DNA of 64,000 bases from Bacteroidales bacterium UBA1309 (lineage in GTDB: Bacteria > Bacteroidota > Bacteroidia > Bacteroidales > Dysgonomonadaceae). The DNA is taken from positions 1-64,000 of the forward strand of contig DBTT01000054.1 in the NCBI GenBank assembly GCA_002307185.1. Reading direction: 5' to 3'. Shown here one piece after another: positions 1 through 7,117 of this stretch; within the stretch, counting starts at the first letter, position 1, and every line of letters starts with the position of its first letter. Below the pieces are notes generated by a model. It had not been told where the DNA came from, did not search any database, and was given only the letters and a program-made list of their open reading frames with translations. Both the position numbers and the translations under genes were made by a program.

Positions 1-1
1 C

Positions 2-154
2 CGTCCTGCGGAAGTGGAGCAGCTTCTGGGCGATCCGACCAAGGCCAGGACTTTGCTGGGATGGAACCCGACCAGGACATCTTTCCCCGAACTGGTGAAG
101 ATCATGGTTCAGCACGACTTGAAGTACGTGAAGAAGCTCCACATGGAGATTTGA
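2..154 (+). CDS. gmd: GDP-mannose 4,6-dehydratase, C-terminal end (partial)
   Basis: Only the last 50 codons are present; the gene starts outside the window. The reading frame begins RPAEVEQLLGDPTKA and continues with LGWNPT before ending in KKLHMEI and TGA. This matches the conserved C-terminal block of GDP-mannose 4,6-dehydratase, which makes GDP-4-keto-6-deoxymannose, the substrate of the product of the next gene. The stop lies 68 bases before fcl, so the two are probably one operon. The DNA is GC-rich like fcl. The family call rests on a short but characteristic segment. Confidence 0.85.
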   Translation, partial: RPAEVEQLLGDPTKARTLLGWNPTRTSFPELVKIMVQHDLKYVKKLHMEI

Positions 155-222
155 AGGTAAAATCGTTTTCCTGTTTTGTGGAGGCGCTGCAAGCAGCGCC
201 TCTGGTAATTAGATAGATAAGA

Positions 223-1296
223 ATGGATAAGACTACGAAAATATACATTGCGGGACACCGCGGCCTGGTGGGTTCGGCGATCTGGAAGAACCTGGAATCC
301 CGGGGATACACCAACCTGGTTGGCCGCACCCACAAGGAGCTGGACTTGCTGGACGGTGTGGCTGTTCGGGAATTTTTTGACAAGGAGCGGCCCGAAGCCG
401 TCGTGCTGGCCGCAGCACATGTCGGGGGCATCATGGCAAACTTCAAGTACCGCGCCGATTTCATTTACAAGAACCTGCAGATACAGCAGAACGTGATAGG
501 GGAGAGTTTCCGCCACGGTGTGGAGAAGCTCCTTTTCCTGGGCAGCACCTGCATCTACCCGAAGGAGGCGCCGCAGCCGATGAATGAAGAAACCCTGCTG
601 ACTTCGCCGTTGGAGTACACCAACGAGCCTTACGCTATCGCGAAGATTGCGGGATTGAAGATGTGCGAGAGCTTCAACATCCAGTACGGGACGAACTACA
701 TTGCGGTGATGCCGACCAACCTGTACGGTCCTAACGGCAATTTCCATTTGGAAAACAGCCACGTGCTTCCGGCGATGATCCGGAAGATCCACCTGGCCAA
801 ATCCTTGCATGAAGGCAATTGGGACGGGGTGAGGAAGGACCTCTACAAGCGTCCTGTTGAAGGGGTTGACGGCAGTTTCACGGAAGTTGAAATCGTGGAG
901 AAGCTGGCCAAATACGGGATCTCGGCAGGTGAAGTCAAGTTGTGGGGCACGGGCACCCCGATGCGCGAGTTCCTGTGGAGCGAGGACATGGCTGATGCGA
1001 GTGTGCATGTGCTGCTCAACGTGGACGCAAGGGACACGCAGCCCAAAGACACCGTCGAGGTCCGCAACTGCCACATCAACGTGGGTACGGGCAAGGAAGT
1101 GTCCATCCGCGAGGCAGCGGAACTGATTGTGAAGGAGATCGGCTTTCAAGGGTCTATTTTCTGGGACAGCTCGAAACCGGACGGCACGATGCGCAAGCTG
1201 ACGGATGTGGGCAAGCTAAACGGCCTTGGCTGGAAGCACAGCGTGGAGATAGACGAAGGAATTCATCGGATATATCAATGGTATGTTAATAGTTAG
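223..1296 (+). CDS. fcl: GDP-L-fucose synthase
   Basis: A protein of 357 residues that performs the epimerase/reductase step from GDP-4-keto-6-deoxymannose to GDP-L-fucose in the cytoplasm. It is an extended short-chain dehydrogenase: NADP-binding GHRGLVG at residues 11-17, catalytic Ser108 in GSTCIYPKEA, and Tyr137/Lys141 in YAIAK. It is longer than the E. coli enzyme (about 321 residues) because of an insertion around residues 190-225, which I recall as normal in Bacteroidota homologues. It lies directly downstream of gmd and is followed by a strong terminator, so these are the last genes of a sugar-nucleotide or polysaccharide biosynthesis operon. GC content is clearly higher than in the following genes. 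Confidence 0.95.
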   Translation: MDKTTKIYIAGHRGLVGSAIWKNLESRGYTNLVGRTHKELDLLDGVAVREFFDKERPEAVVLAAAHVGGIMANFKYRADFIYKNLQIQQNVIGESFRHGVEKLLFLGSTCIYPKEAPQPMNEETLLTSPLEYTNEPYAIAKIAGLKMCESFNIQYGTNYIAVMPTNLYGPNGNFHLENSHVLPAMIRKIHLAKSLHEGNWDGVRKDLYKRPVEGVDGSFTEVEIVEKLAKYGISAGEVKLWGTGTPMREFLWSEDMADASVHVLLNVDARDTQPKDTVEVRNCHINVGTGKEVSIREAAELIVKEIGFQGSIFWDSSKPDGTMRKLTDVGKLNGLGWKHSVEIDEGIHRIYQWYVNS

Positions 1297-1336
1297 CCGT
1301 TGAAGATACTCGTTTGAAGTGTTAGAAGTATTTGAT

Positions 1337-1387
1337 TGGGAAATAAGGGAGCATCTGCTCAAATAACTTTATTTCCCAGTCTTTTTT
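1337..1387 (+). terminator. Rho-independent terminator of gmd-fcl
   Basis: A perfect 10-bp stem, TGGGAAATAA (1337-1346) with TTATTTCCCA (1369-1378), encloses a smaller GAGCA/TGCTC hairpin and is followed by a run of seven T. It lies 40 bases after the fcl stop. Confidence 0.85.
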
Positions 1388-1553
1388 TGCATTAACTGAT
1401 TATTTGTTTTCAAGTTATACTTATTGGACAAGTGAATAATGACTTATGTTTGACTTATCCAGTTCAGGAAATAACATAAATATAATAAGTTCTTCACGAA
1501 TATGTTGCCGATGTTTGCTAACTTGCAGGTCGATTAATTCAAATTATTTAGAA

Positions 1554-3218
1554 ATGGTAAGGAAGATTCATTATTTATTTGCAATTCTGTGTTTATATAC
1601 AGGATATTCAACAGCTCAAACCTACAAATACGAGCCTTATCGCCAACCGATACGCCCAACAAAAAATGTAATCGTGATGATTCCAGATGGCACATCCATC
1701 GGAGTTGTATCGGCTGCCAGATGGTACAAAATATACAATAAGATGGGCCGTAACTTGAGTATAGATCCCTATTTGTGTGGAACGGTGAAGACATATTCAT
1801 CCAACGCACCTATTGGGGATTCTGCCCCAACTACCTCCAGCTACATGACAGGTATGCCGGCACAAACAGGCAACGTTGCCATTTATCCGAAATCGGATCC
1901 TGCGAACGACCTTGTGGATGTGAATAACGAGATGGCATATCAGCCGTTGGCCACAATCCTCGAAGCAGCGCGAATTGAGCAAGGGAAATCCATCGGCTTG
2001 GTAGTTACGTGCGAATTTCCCCACGCCACCCCGGCGGATTGCTCGGCCCATCATTACAGAAGGGGAAATTACAGTGCGATCGGTTCGCAAATGGCAAATC
2101 AAAACCTCGACGTGATGTTCGGAGGAGGCAATGCTTATGTCACGCAAGAAATGAACAGACATTTTAGCGAGAAAAATATCCGTTACATCAAAAATAATAT
2201 TCAAGCTTTCCGCAATGTGTCAAGTGGTAAAACCTGGGCTCTATTTGCCGATAAAGAACTTCCGTACGATTTGGATAGAAATACCGATAGCATTCCATCA
2301 CTACAAGAGATGACTGAAAAGGCTATCTCTTTGCTTTCTCAGAATCAAAATGGATTTTTCCTTATGGTGGAAGGCAGCAAGGTGGATTGGACGGCACATG
2401 CGAATGATGCCGTTGGTTGCATTACGGAGTACATTGCTTTCGACAATGCTGTGGCGGCAGCTTTGGATTTTGCAAAAAAAGATGGGAACACTACCGTTAT
2501 CATTCTTCCCGATCATGGAAACAGTGGATTTACAATTGGCCGGCGTGACTTGAAGTCCTACGACAAGGCCACTTTTAATGACTTGTTTGCGAATGTATCC
2601 AAATATAAAAAGACGGCTGAGGGGCTGGAAGAAATACTTCTCAAAGAAAAGCCCGAGAACTTCAAATCGGTGATTAAGAAATATACCGAGATTGATATTT
2701 CGGATGATGAACTCAAATCATTGTTGAACTCGAAAAATTATCAAGCTGAAAACTATATGAAAGTTGGCGAGAGTCAAAACATGAACTCCACCTTGGTCAA
2801 TATAATGAATAAGCGCACCTATTTCGGCTTCACATCGGGCGGACATACGGGCGAAGAAGTGTTTCTTGCAGCATACCATCCTCAAGGAGATATTCCCTTG
2901 GGGATGAATACGAATATAGAAATTAACCGTTACCTGTCGGATGTGATTGGTTTACAGACCAAACTGCCTCAACTGACAGGGCAAATTTTTGCCAAGCACA
3001 ACCAAGTGTTCAGCGGGCTTCAATACTCTATTGATAAGAAGAATCCAGACTTCCCTATCCTTACAGTTAAGAATGGTAAAAAAACATTGCGAATAACAGC
3101 GTTCCAATCTGTTGGATATCTCAATAAAGAAAAGTTCGATTTAGGTTCGGTTGCAGTTTATATCGATGTGAATGACACATTTTATATTCCTCAATCTTTA
3201 GCGGAGAAAATGAAATAG
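1554..3218 (+). CDS. Alkaline phosphatase, PhoA family, exported
   Basis: A periplasmic or surface phosphomonoesterase of 554 residues. The frame is open from 1446, but ATG 1554 is chosen because it gives a clean signal peptide (MVRKIHYLFAILCLYTGYSTAQ). Metal and catalytic motifs are all present: Asp45 in MIPDGTS, the nucleophile block DSAPTTSSYMTG with Ser90, EGSKVDWTAHAND for the E/D/H ligands, the Asp-His pair in ILPDHGNSG, and a late His in GGHTGEEV. The enzyme therefore looks active. It stands alone, with terminators before and after it. Its substrate cannot be told from sequence. Confidence 0.9.
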   Translation: MVRKIHYLFAILCLYTGYSTAQTYKYEPYRQPIRPTKNVIVMIPDGTSIGVVSAARWYKIYNKMGRNLSIDPYLCGTVKTYSSNAPIGDSAPTTSSYMTGMPAQTGNVAIYPKSDPANDLVDVNNEMAYQPLATILEAARIEQGKSIGLVVTCEFPHATPADCSAHHYRRGNYSAIGSQMANQNLDVMFGGGNAYVTQEMNRHFSEKNIRYIKNNIQAFRNVSSGKTWALFADKELPYDLDRNTDSIPSLQEMTEKAISLLSQNQNGFFLMVEGSKVDWTAHANDAVGCITEYIAFDNAVAAALDFAKKDGNTTVIILPDHGNSGFTIGRRDLKSYDKATFNDLFANVSKYKKTAEGLEEILLKEKPENFKSVIKKYTEIDISDDELKSLLNSKNYQAENYMKVGESQNMNSTLVNIMNKRTYFGFTSGGHTGEEVFLAAYHPQGDIPLGMNTNIEINRYLSDVIGLQTKLPQLTGQIFAKHNQVFSGLQYSIDKKNPDFPILTVKNGKKTLRITAFQSVGYLNKEKFDLGSVAVYIDVNDTFYIPQSLAEKMK

Positions 3219-3266
3219 GTTCTCGATGCTGATTAGTTTCTAATAAAATTTTGCTTGGCAAAAAAC

Positions 3267-3300
3267 AGGCTGGTGGTGATGATACTGCCGGCCTTTTTTC
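3267..3300 (+). terminator. Terminator of the alkaline phosphatase gene
   Basis: Stem AGGCTGG (3267-3273) with CCGGCCT (3288-3294), one G-U pair, followed by a T run. It lies 48 bases after the stop. Confidence 0.75.
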
Positions 3301-3334
3301 AAATTAGCCTGTGGAACAGAAATATATAGAATAG

Positions 3335-3366
3335 AAAAAGCCAGCCCGGAAAATCCGAACTGGCCT
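3335..3366 (-). terminator. Terminator of the tRNA-Gly/tRNA-Leu transcript
   Basis: Read on the minus strand, GCCAG (3364-3360) pairs with CTGGC (3344-3340), with further inner pairs, followed by TTTTT. It begins about 10 bases after the 3' end of tRNA-Leu. Confidence 0.7.
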
Positions 3367-3376
3367 TATAACCACG

Positions 3377-3460
3377 TACGCACGACGAGACTTGAACTCA
3401 CACGAACTAACGTTCACCACCCCCTCAAAGTGGCGTGTCTACCAATTCCACCACGTGCGC
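3377..3460 (-). tRNA. tRNA-Leu (anticodon GAG)
   Basis: An 84-base class II tRNA. The acceptor stem is GCGCACG with CGTGCGT (a G-U pair closes it), and the D arm contains the Leu-type GTGGAATTGGTAGACAC. The anticodon stem CCACT/GGTGG encloses loop TTGAGGG, giving anticodon GAG. A long variable arm and a TTCAAGT T loop follow. CCA is not encoded. It is transcribed with the upstream tRNA-Gly. Confidence 0.93.
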
Positions 3461-3509
3461 ATGCAATAATTTTTGTTTAAACAAAAAAATGCGACCTTTG
3501 TCGCACCAG

Positions 3510-3582
<73 letters not shown>

Positions 3583-3659
3583 AAGATTTGCAATCCGAAG
3601 AAATAATTAATTTCTTACTCTTTCACATTTCTTCAAATGTGATTTCTTGTTTGCGGATG

Positions 3660-3690
3660 CAAATATAGTACGTATTATTTAATTTTGCAA
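3660..3690 (-). promoter_or_regulatory. Promoter of the tRNA-Gly/tRNA-Leu operon
   Basis: On the minus strand TTG (3690-3688) is followed by exactly 20 bases and TATATTTG (3667-3660), matching the Bacteroidota vegetative promoter. The leader before tRNA-Gly can form a hairpin (CACATTT/AAATGTG, 3624-3641). Confidence 0.7.
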
Positions 3691-3752
3691 TATCAAATCG
3701 TGTTTTTTCTGCAAATTTGCACCACTACTTTAGGAATCAACTGTTTATAGCG

Positions 3753-5393
3753 TTAATTTTTTACTTTGTACCTATCTCCAGTCTCGTTCACCACCCGGCG
3801 ATAGAATTCCTTTGAATAGCCAATGCGTTTGGGGGATGATGAGCCTCCATATGGATTGCGCTCAAACACGCCATCTTTTTCTTTCCGAACGATTCCATCC
3901 ATATATTTGATAAGGAGGAATTCTCCAAGCTTTTTCCATTCTGTAAAAGCATTTTGAGCAGATTCGATGGAATAGGATGTCAAGTATTCCACTGCTTTTT
4001 GTTCGGAGTTTTTGGCAAGCTCTAGGGCTTTACTCTCCACTAACGACTGTTGGGCAAAGAATTTGTCTTCCAATTTGTCTTGCACTTTTTTCAAGTCGGG
4101 GTGCATCAGTTCATAGCGGTTATAAACCATGTTGGCCACCCAGTTGTGGATCCAAAAAGCTGAAGTCCACGAAAAATCATACAAATCGCCGTTTCCAACA
4201 CGATAGCATTCGGGCGTTTCTGTCATACAAGTGTACATTGGAGTATAAACGGATTGTCCTGCATCGTCCACCCCGAACCAAAGTATGCCGCCGATCTTGT
4301 TTGGCAAGAACGAACGCATCTGGGCAACAAATGTAAAGCCTGTCTGCTGAGTAGAAACGGGACGTTCGTTGCAATACTTCACCGAATCCACTTCCCATTC
4401 CAATGGGGCCCAGCGGTAAGGTGATTTATATGGCCCAGCTCCCACATCGTTTGTCCAGTCCAATTCAGTTCCTTCGTAATGATCGCGCATGGAACCCTGC
4501 ACGTCGCGGACACTCAATTTCTTGTCAGGCTTTATGTACAAAGGCATCGGGTCATTGGTTTCTCCCTTGGCGTAGGTCACGAATTTTGCCATATCCTTGT
4601 TGTAACGGTTGAAAAAACTCCATACGCGAGCTTCGCAGAAGCGTTTTCCTCCAAAATCAAGGGGGTTGTAAGCTTTAGCAAAGCTAAATTCACTATCTTT
4701 TCCTTTAAAATATCCTTTTTCACGTGCAAAGGATATCACGTCTTTCGAATAGAGGCAATTGACGGGATCGTTGAGCGGAAATTGCTGAATTCGCGATTGA
4801 TTGGCATGTGCGGCGATGCAATCGTCGGGAATCCTCACGGCTACCCAAACTGCGCCTTTGCGGCCTACTCCTTTGCCTATCATTTCCATGATCCATATTT
4901 CGTTTGGATCGGCAATGCTGAAAGACTCTCCCTCGCTGTAATAGCCGTATTTCTCAACCAACGATGTCATCACGGTGATTGCCTCACGGGCCGTTTTCGA
5001 ACGTTGCAAGGCAATGTAAATCAGGCTTCCGTAGTCAACGACTCCTGTGGAATCGTGCAATTCTTCACGTCCGCCAAAAGTGGTTTCACCGATGGCTAAC
5101 TGGTGCTCGTTCATATTGCCGATCACGTTGTAGGTTTCCTTTGCCTGATCGATTTCCCCCAAATATCTGCCTGTGTCCCAATCGGTCACACGAAGTTTTT
5201 CTCCGGCAGGGTGTTTTTTCGCTGGCCAGTGGTATAATTCTCCATATAAGGCATACGAGTCTGCGTTGTAAGAAATAATCGTAGAACCATCCACTGATGC
5301 CTTTTTACCTACAAGAAAGTTCGTGCAGGCAAAAGATATTCCCATAGAGTAATAAAAAAAGAACAGAAGCAATAAAAGAAAATATTTTCTCAT
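3753..5393 (-). CDS. C69-family dipeptidase, exported
   Basis: A 546-residue N-terminal-nucleophile peptidase (family C69/U34, PepD-like) expected to hydrolyse dipeptides in the periplasm. A hydrophobic signal peptide (residues 1-22, ending GISFA) precedes CTNFLVGKKASVDGS. Cleavage there would expose Cys23 as the catalytic N-terminal nucleophile, as this family requires. Further family blocks include SYNADSY, IGETTFGGREE, an ESFSIADPNEIWIMEMIGKG stretch and RWAPLEWEVDS. The C-terminal 100 residues are predicted helical. It is monocistronic; no promoter of the standard form was found upstream. Confidence 0.9.
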   Translation of the reverse strand: MRKYFLLLLLFFFYYSMGISFACTNFLVGKKASVDGSTIISYNADSYALYGELYHWPAKKHPAGEKLRVTDWDTGRYLGEIDQAKETYNVIGNMNEHQLAIGETTFGGREELHDSTGVVDYGSLIYIALQRSKTAREAITVMTSLVEKYGYYSEGESFSIADPNEIWIMEMIGKGVGRKGAVWVAVRIPDDCIAAHANQSRIQQFPLNDPVNCLYSKDVISFAREKGYFKGKDSEFSFAKAYNPLDFGGKRFCEARVWSFFNRYNKDMAKFVTYAKGETNDPMPLYIKPDKKLSVRDVQGSMRDHYEGTELDWTNDVGAGPYKSPYRWAPLEWEVDSVKYCNERPVSTQQTGFTFVAQMRSFLPNKIGGILWFGVDDAGQSVYTPMYTCMTETPECYRVGNGDLYDFSWTSAFWIHNWVANMVYNRYELMHPDLKKVQDKLEDKFFAQQSLVESKALELAKNSEQKAVEYLTSYSIESAQNAFTEWKKLGEFLLIKYMDGIVRKEKDGVFERNPYGGSSSPKRIGYSKEFYRRVVNETGDRYKVKN

Positions 5394-5660
5394 TATTATT
5401 TAAATTATAAATTTGAATGTGGCGTAAAGATATGCAAACTTTGTAAAAACTGGAAATGTATCATCTTTAGGATGTGATTATCTTAAAAAATGATGTGTTT
5501 TGTTTGAAAATAATAACATTTTTATTTAGGCACAATAAAGGTTGTCTATGTTTTATATATTGAGTCTATAATCCTGTTTAACAATAACTTAATATCTTTA
5601 CTCTGTTAATTAACTTCAATTTTATATTGAAAAAACATGTTTTATAATATATATTTTTTT

Positions 5661-5692
5661 TTGGAAGGTACCTTATAAATGTCCTATCTTTG
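5661..5692 (+). promoter_or_regulatory. Promoter of the candidate small RNA
   Basis: TTG (5661-5663), 21 bases, then TATCTTTG (5685-5692), a very good Bacteroidota promoter. No start codon with a credible frame follows it. Confidence 0.65.
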
Positions 5693-5697
5693 CTTGC

Positions 5698-5787
5698 AGA
5701 TAACCTAAAACAATCTTTTTACCTTAAACACTGATACCTAAATTAACTCATAGAAGGTGACTTTGCGAAAAGTCACCTTTTATCTTT
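5698..5787 (+). ncRNA. Candidate small RNA of about 90 nt
   Basis: The stretch is bounded by a consensus promoter at 5661-5692 and an intrinsic terminator at 5754-5787. The 5' part (5700-5750) is A/C-rich, poor in G, and lacks any ATG-started frame of useful length. This looks like an independent short transcript rather than a leader, because the next gene is on the opposite strand. The start is inferred as about six bases after the -7 element. I do not recognise the family. Confidence 0.5.
5754..5787 (+). terminator. Terminator of the candidate small RNA
   Basis: A perfect 11-bp stem, AAGGTGACTTT (5754-5764) with AAAGTCACCTT (5769-5779), has a GCGA loop and is followed by TTATCTTTTT. Confidence 0.85.
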
Positions 5788-5933
5788 TTCAATGCTATAT
5801 GTATGAACTGGCAAATCAGCATTTACTTATATCTCCTTATCTGTTTCGTGTTTTTTCTGTTTGTTTCTACTTCTTGCTTTCTTCCCATCAATATTCACTC
5901 AATTCATTTGGAATTGCATTTCCTTAATTCATT

Positions 5934-5970
5934 AAAAAAAACCGCCTTCCAATATGGAAAAACGGTTCTC
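5934..5970 (-). terminator. Terminator of the quinone-reductase-like gene
   Basis: On the minus strand AACCG pairs with CGGTT, enclosing TTCC/GGAA, and is followed by eight T. It lies about 45 bases past the stop of the gene at 6015. Confidence 0.75.
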
Positions 5971-6014
5971 TGTTACATTGCTCTTCGTAGCTGTCCGGTA
6001 ACTTTTCAAAAGAG

Positions 6015-6533
6015 TTAGGCAAACAATTTCAGATAGCTATCTTTGGCTTCAGCTACAGATTCGGGGGTTACAGCCATTGCATTGTGAAGCACTGCATGAC
6101 CAAGATAGGTACTGCCGCAATATTTCAATGATGCCACTACCGGCAGGATTACTGCGTCAATCGTGAAACCAACGGCATCGGGTTGATATACCTCCAGTGG
6201 GCTTCCGGTGGTCGTGGCCACTCCATACTCTTTCCCAGCCAATGCTGTTGCTCCCGGACCATAAGCCCATCCGTAGGTTAAAACCTGATCGATCCAAACT
6301 TTGAAAGATCCGGGTACATTGAACCAATAGGTGGGGAATTGGAAAATAATGCGGTCGTAACTTTCCAAAAGGGCCTGTTCTTTTTGTACATCAATTTTTC
6401 CATCGGGATATGCCTCGCTAATATTGTGCACTGTCACGTTGGCTGCCTCATCCAACAACTGGATAAGGGCTTTATTTGCATTTGAATGGCTGTAATCGGG
6501 ATGCCCCAATACGATAAGAATTTTTTTGCTCAT
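6015..6533 (-). CDS. NAD(P)H dehydrogenase (quinone)-like flavoprotein
   Basis: A 172-residue flavodoxin-fold oxidoreductase of the NQO/KefF/YwrO type (Flavodoxin_2 family), likely FMN-dependent two-electron reduction of quinones or electrophiles in the cytoplasm. The N-terminus ILIVLGHPDYSHSNAN is the typical phosphate-binding start, and FQFPTYWFNVPGSFKVWID is the characteristic second block. It is divergent from an HxlR regulator, with promoters packed into the 113 bases between them. That arrangement is common for redox- or electrophile-responsive pairs, so regulation by the neighbour is a reasonable inference. Confidence 0.9.
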   Translation of the reverse strand: MSKKILIVLGHPDYSHSNANKALIQLLDEAANVTVHNISEAYPDGKIDVQKEQALLESYDRIIFQFPTYWFNVPGSFKVWIDQVLTYGWAYGPGATALAGKEYGVATTTGSPLEVYQPDAVGFTIDAVILPVVASLKYCGSTYLGHAVLHNAMAVTPESVAEAKDSYLKLFA

Positions 6534-6572
6534 AATCGTGTTTGTTTTTAAATGTTACTCTTTTCTGTAGAG

Positions 6573-6603
6573 CAAATGTATTATATTTGTAAGGATTTGT
6601 CAA
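6573..6603 (-). promoter_or_regulatory. Promoter of the quinone-reductase-like gene
   Basis: On the minus strand TTG (6603-6601), 20 bases, then TACATTTG (6580-6573). The -7 element lies back to back with the plus-strand TATATTTG at 6582-6589, so the two divergent promoters overlap. Confidence 0.65.
6582..6589 (+). promoter_or_regulatory. -7 element upstream of the HxlR gene
   Basis: TATATTTG fits TAnnTTTG and lies 58 bases before the start codon. A TTG at the right distance is not obvious. A loose inverted repeat AACTTA (6609-6614)/TAAGTT (6634-6639) between it and the gene could be an operator. Confidence 0.45.
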
Positions 6604-6646
6604 TAACGAACTTAAAAATCAGATACTAACCTATAAGTTACAATTT

Positions 6647-7027
6647 ATGGAAATCAGTATATTAGAAGAAAAAATAAATTATGCAAATTCCGAAAATTGT
6701 CCTGTTCGCTTAGTGGTGGATCGCATTGGTCAGAAATGGTCCGTATTGATTTTGATGTTTTTGAAAGAGAACAAGGTGATGCGTTATAGCCAAATACACA
6801 AAAGAATCGGCGATATATCCCACAAAATGCTTTCGCAGACACTGAGATCGCTGGAGGTGGACGGGTTGATCTTTCGCAAGGTTTATCCGGTTGCCCCTCC
6901 AAAAGTGGAATATGGCCTTAAGCTAATGGGGGAAGAGCTCTACCCCTTGGTTCGGGATCTCACGGCTTGGGCAAACGTGAATTTAGAAAGCATATTTGAA
7001 AACCGTAGAACCTTTTTGGAGGAGTGA
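6647..7027 (+). CDS. HxlR-family transcriptional regulator
   Basis: A 126-residue winged-helix DNA-binding protein. The family signature is clear: NCPVRLVVDRIGQKWSVLIL (residues 17-36), then MRYSQIHKRIGDISHKMLSQ and the wing region LIFRKVYPVAPPKVEYGL. Cys18 in the NCPV motif sits where redox-sensing members (YodB/HypR type) carry their sensing cysteine, and it is the only cysteine. The divergent gene encodes a flavin oxidoreductase, the usual target of such regulators. Thiol-based sensing is an inference from family and position. Confidence 0.9.
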   Translation: MEISILEEKINYANSENCPVRLVVDRIGQKWSVLILMFLKENKVMRYSQIHKRIGDISHKMLSQTLRSLEVDGLIFRKVYPVAPPKVEYGLKLMGEELYPLVRDLTAWANVNLESIFENRRTFLEE

Positions 7028-7088
7028 AGAAACGATCAAGTTCACAAGTTGGCTCGAACGCTCTTTCCTGTTTCAATCTATTTTTTGT

Positions 7089-7096
7089 TATCTTTG
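7089..7096 (+). promoter_or_regulatory. -7 element upstream of the DUF4105 gene
   Basis: TATCTTTG, an exact TAnnTTTG match 22 bases before the start codon. No TTG is present at the usual distance. Confidence 0.45.
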
Positions 7097-7117
7097 ACGG
7101 CGTAATTTTTCAATTAA

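Larger units (their letters stand above)
5394..6014. other. AT-rich intergenic region with a candidate small RNA
   Basis: This 621-base stretch between two minus-strand genes contains no convincing gene. It holds a plus-strand promoter, a short putative transcript and a terminator (5661-5790), and the minus-strand terminator of the gene at 6015. A 71-codon plus-strand frame at 5803 has low-complexity hydrophobic content and runs through that terminator, so it is not called. Confidence 0.6.

Noticed and set aside
109..1149. A 346-codon minus-strand frame opposite fcl
   Set aside because: Antisense shadow of a GC-rich gene; no recognisable domain, while the plus strand encodes all GDP-fucose synthase motifs.
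4479..5099. A 206-codon plus-strand frame inside the C69 dipeptidase gene
   Set aside because: Antisense to a well supported gene with signal peptide and catalytic Cys; no independent evidence.
5803..6018. A 71-codon plus-strand frame after the candidate small RNA
   Set aside because: Runs through the minus-strand terminator at 5934-5970 and has low-complexity hydrophobic content; no ribosome-binding or promoter signal of its own.
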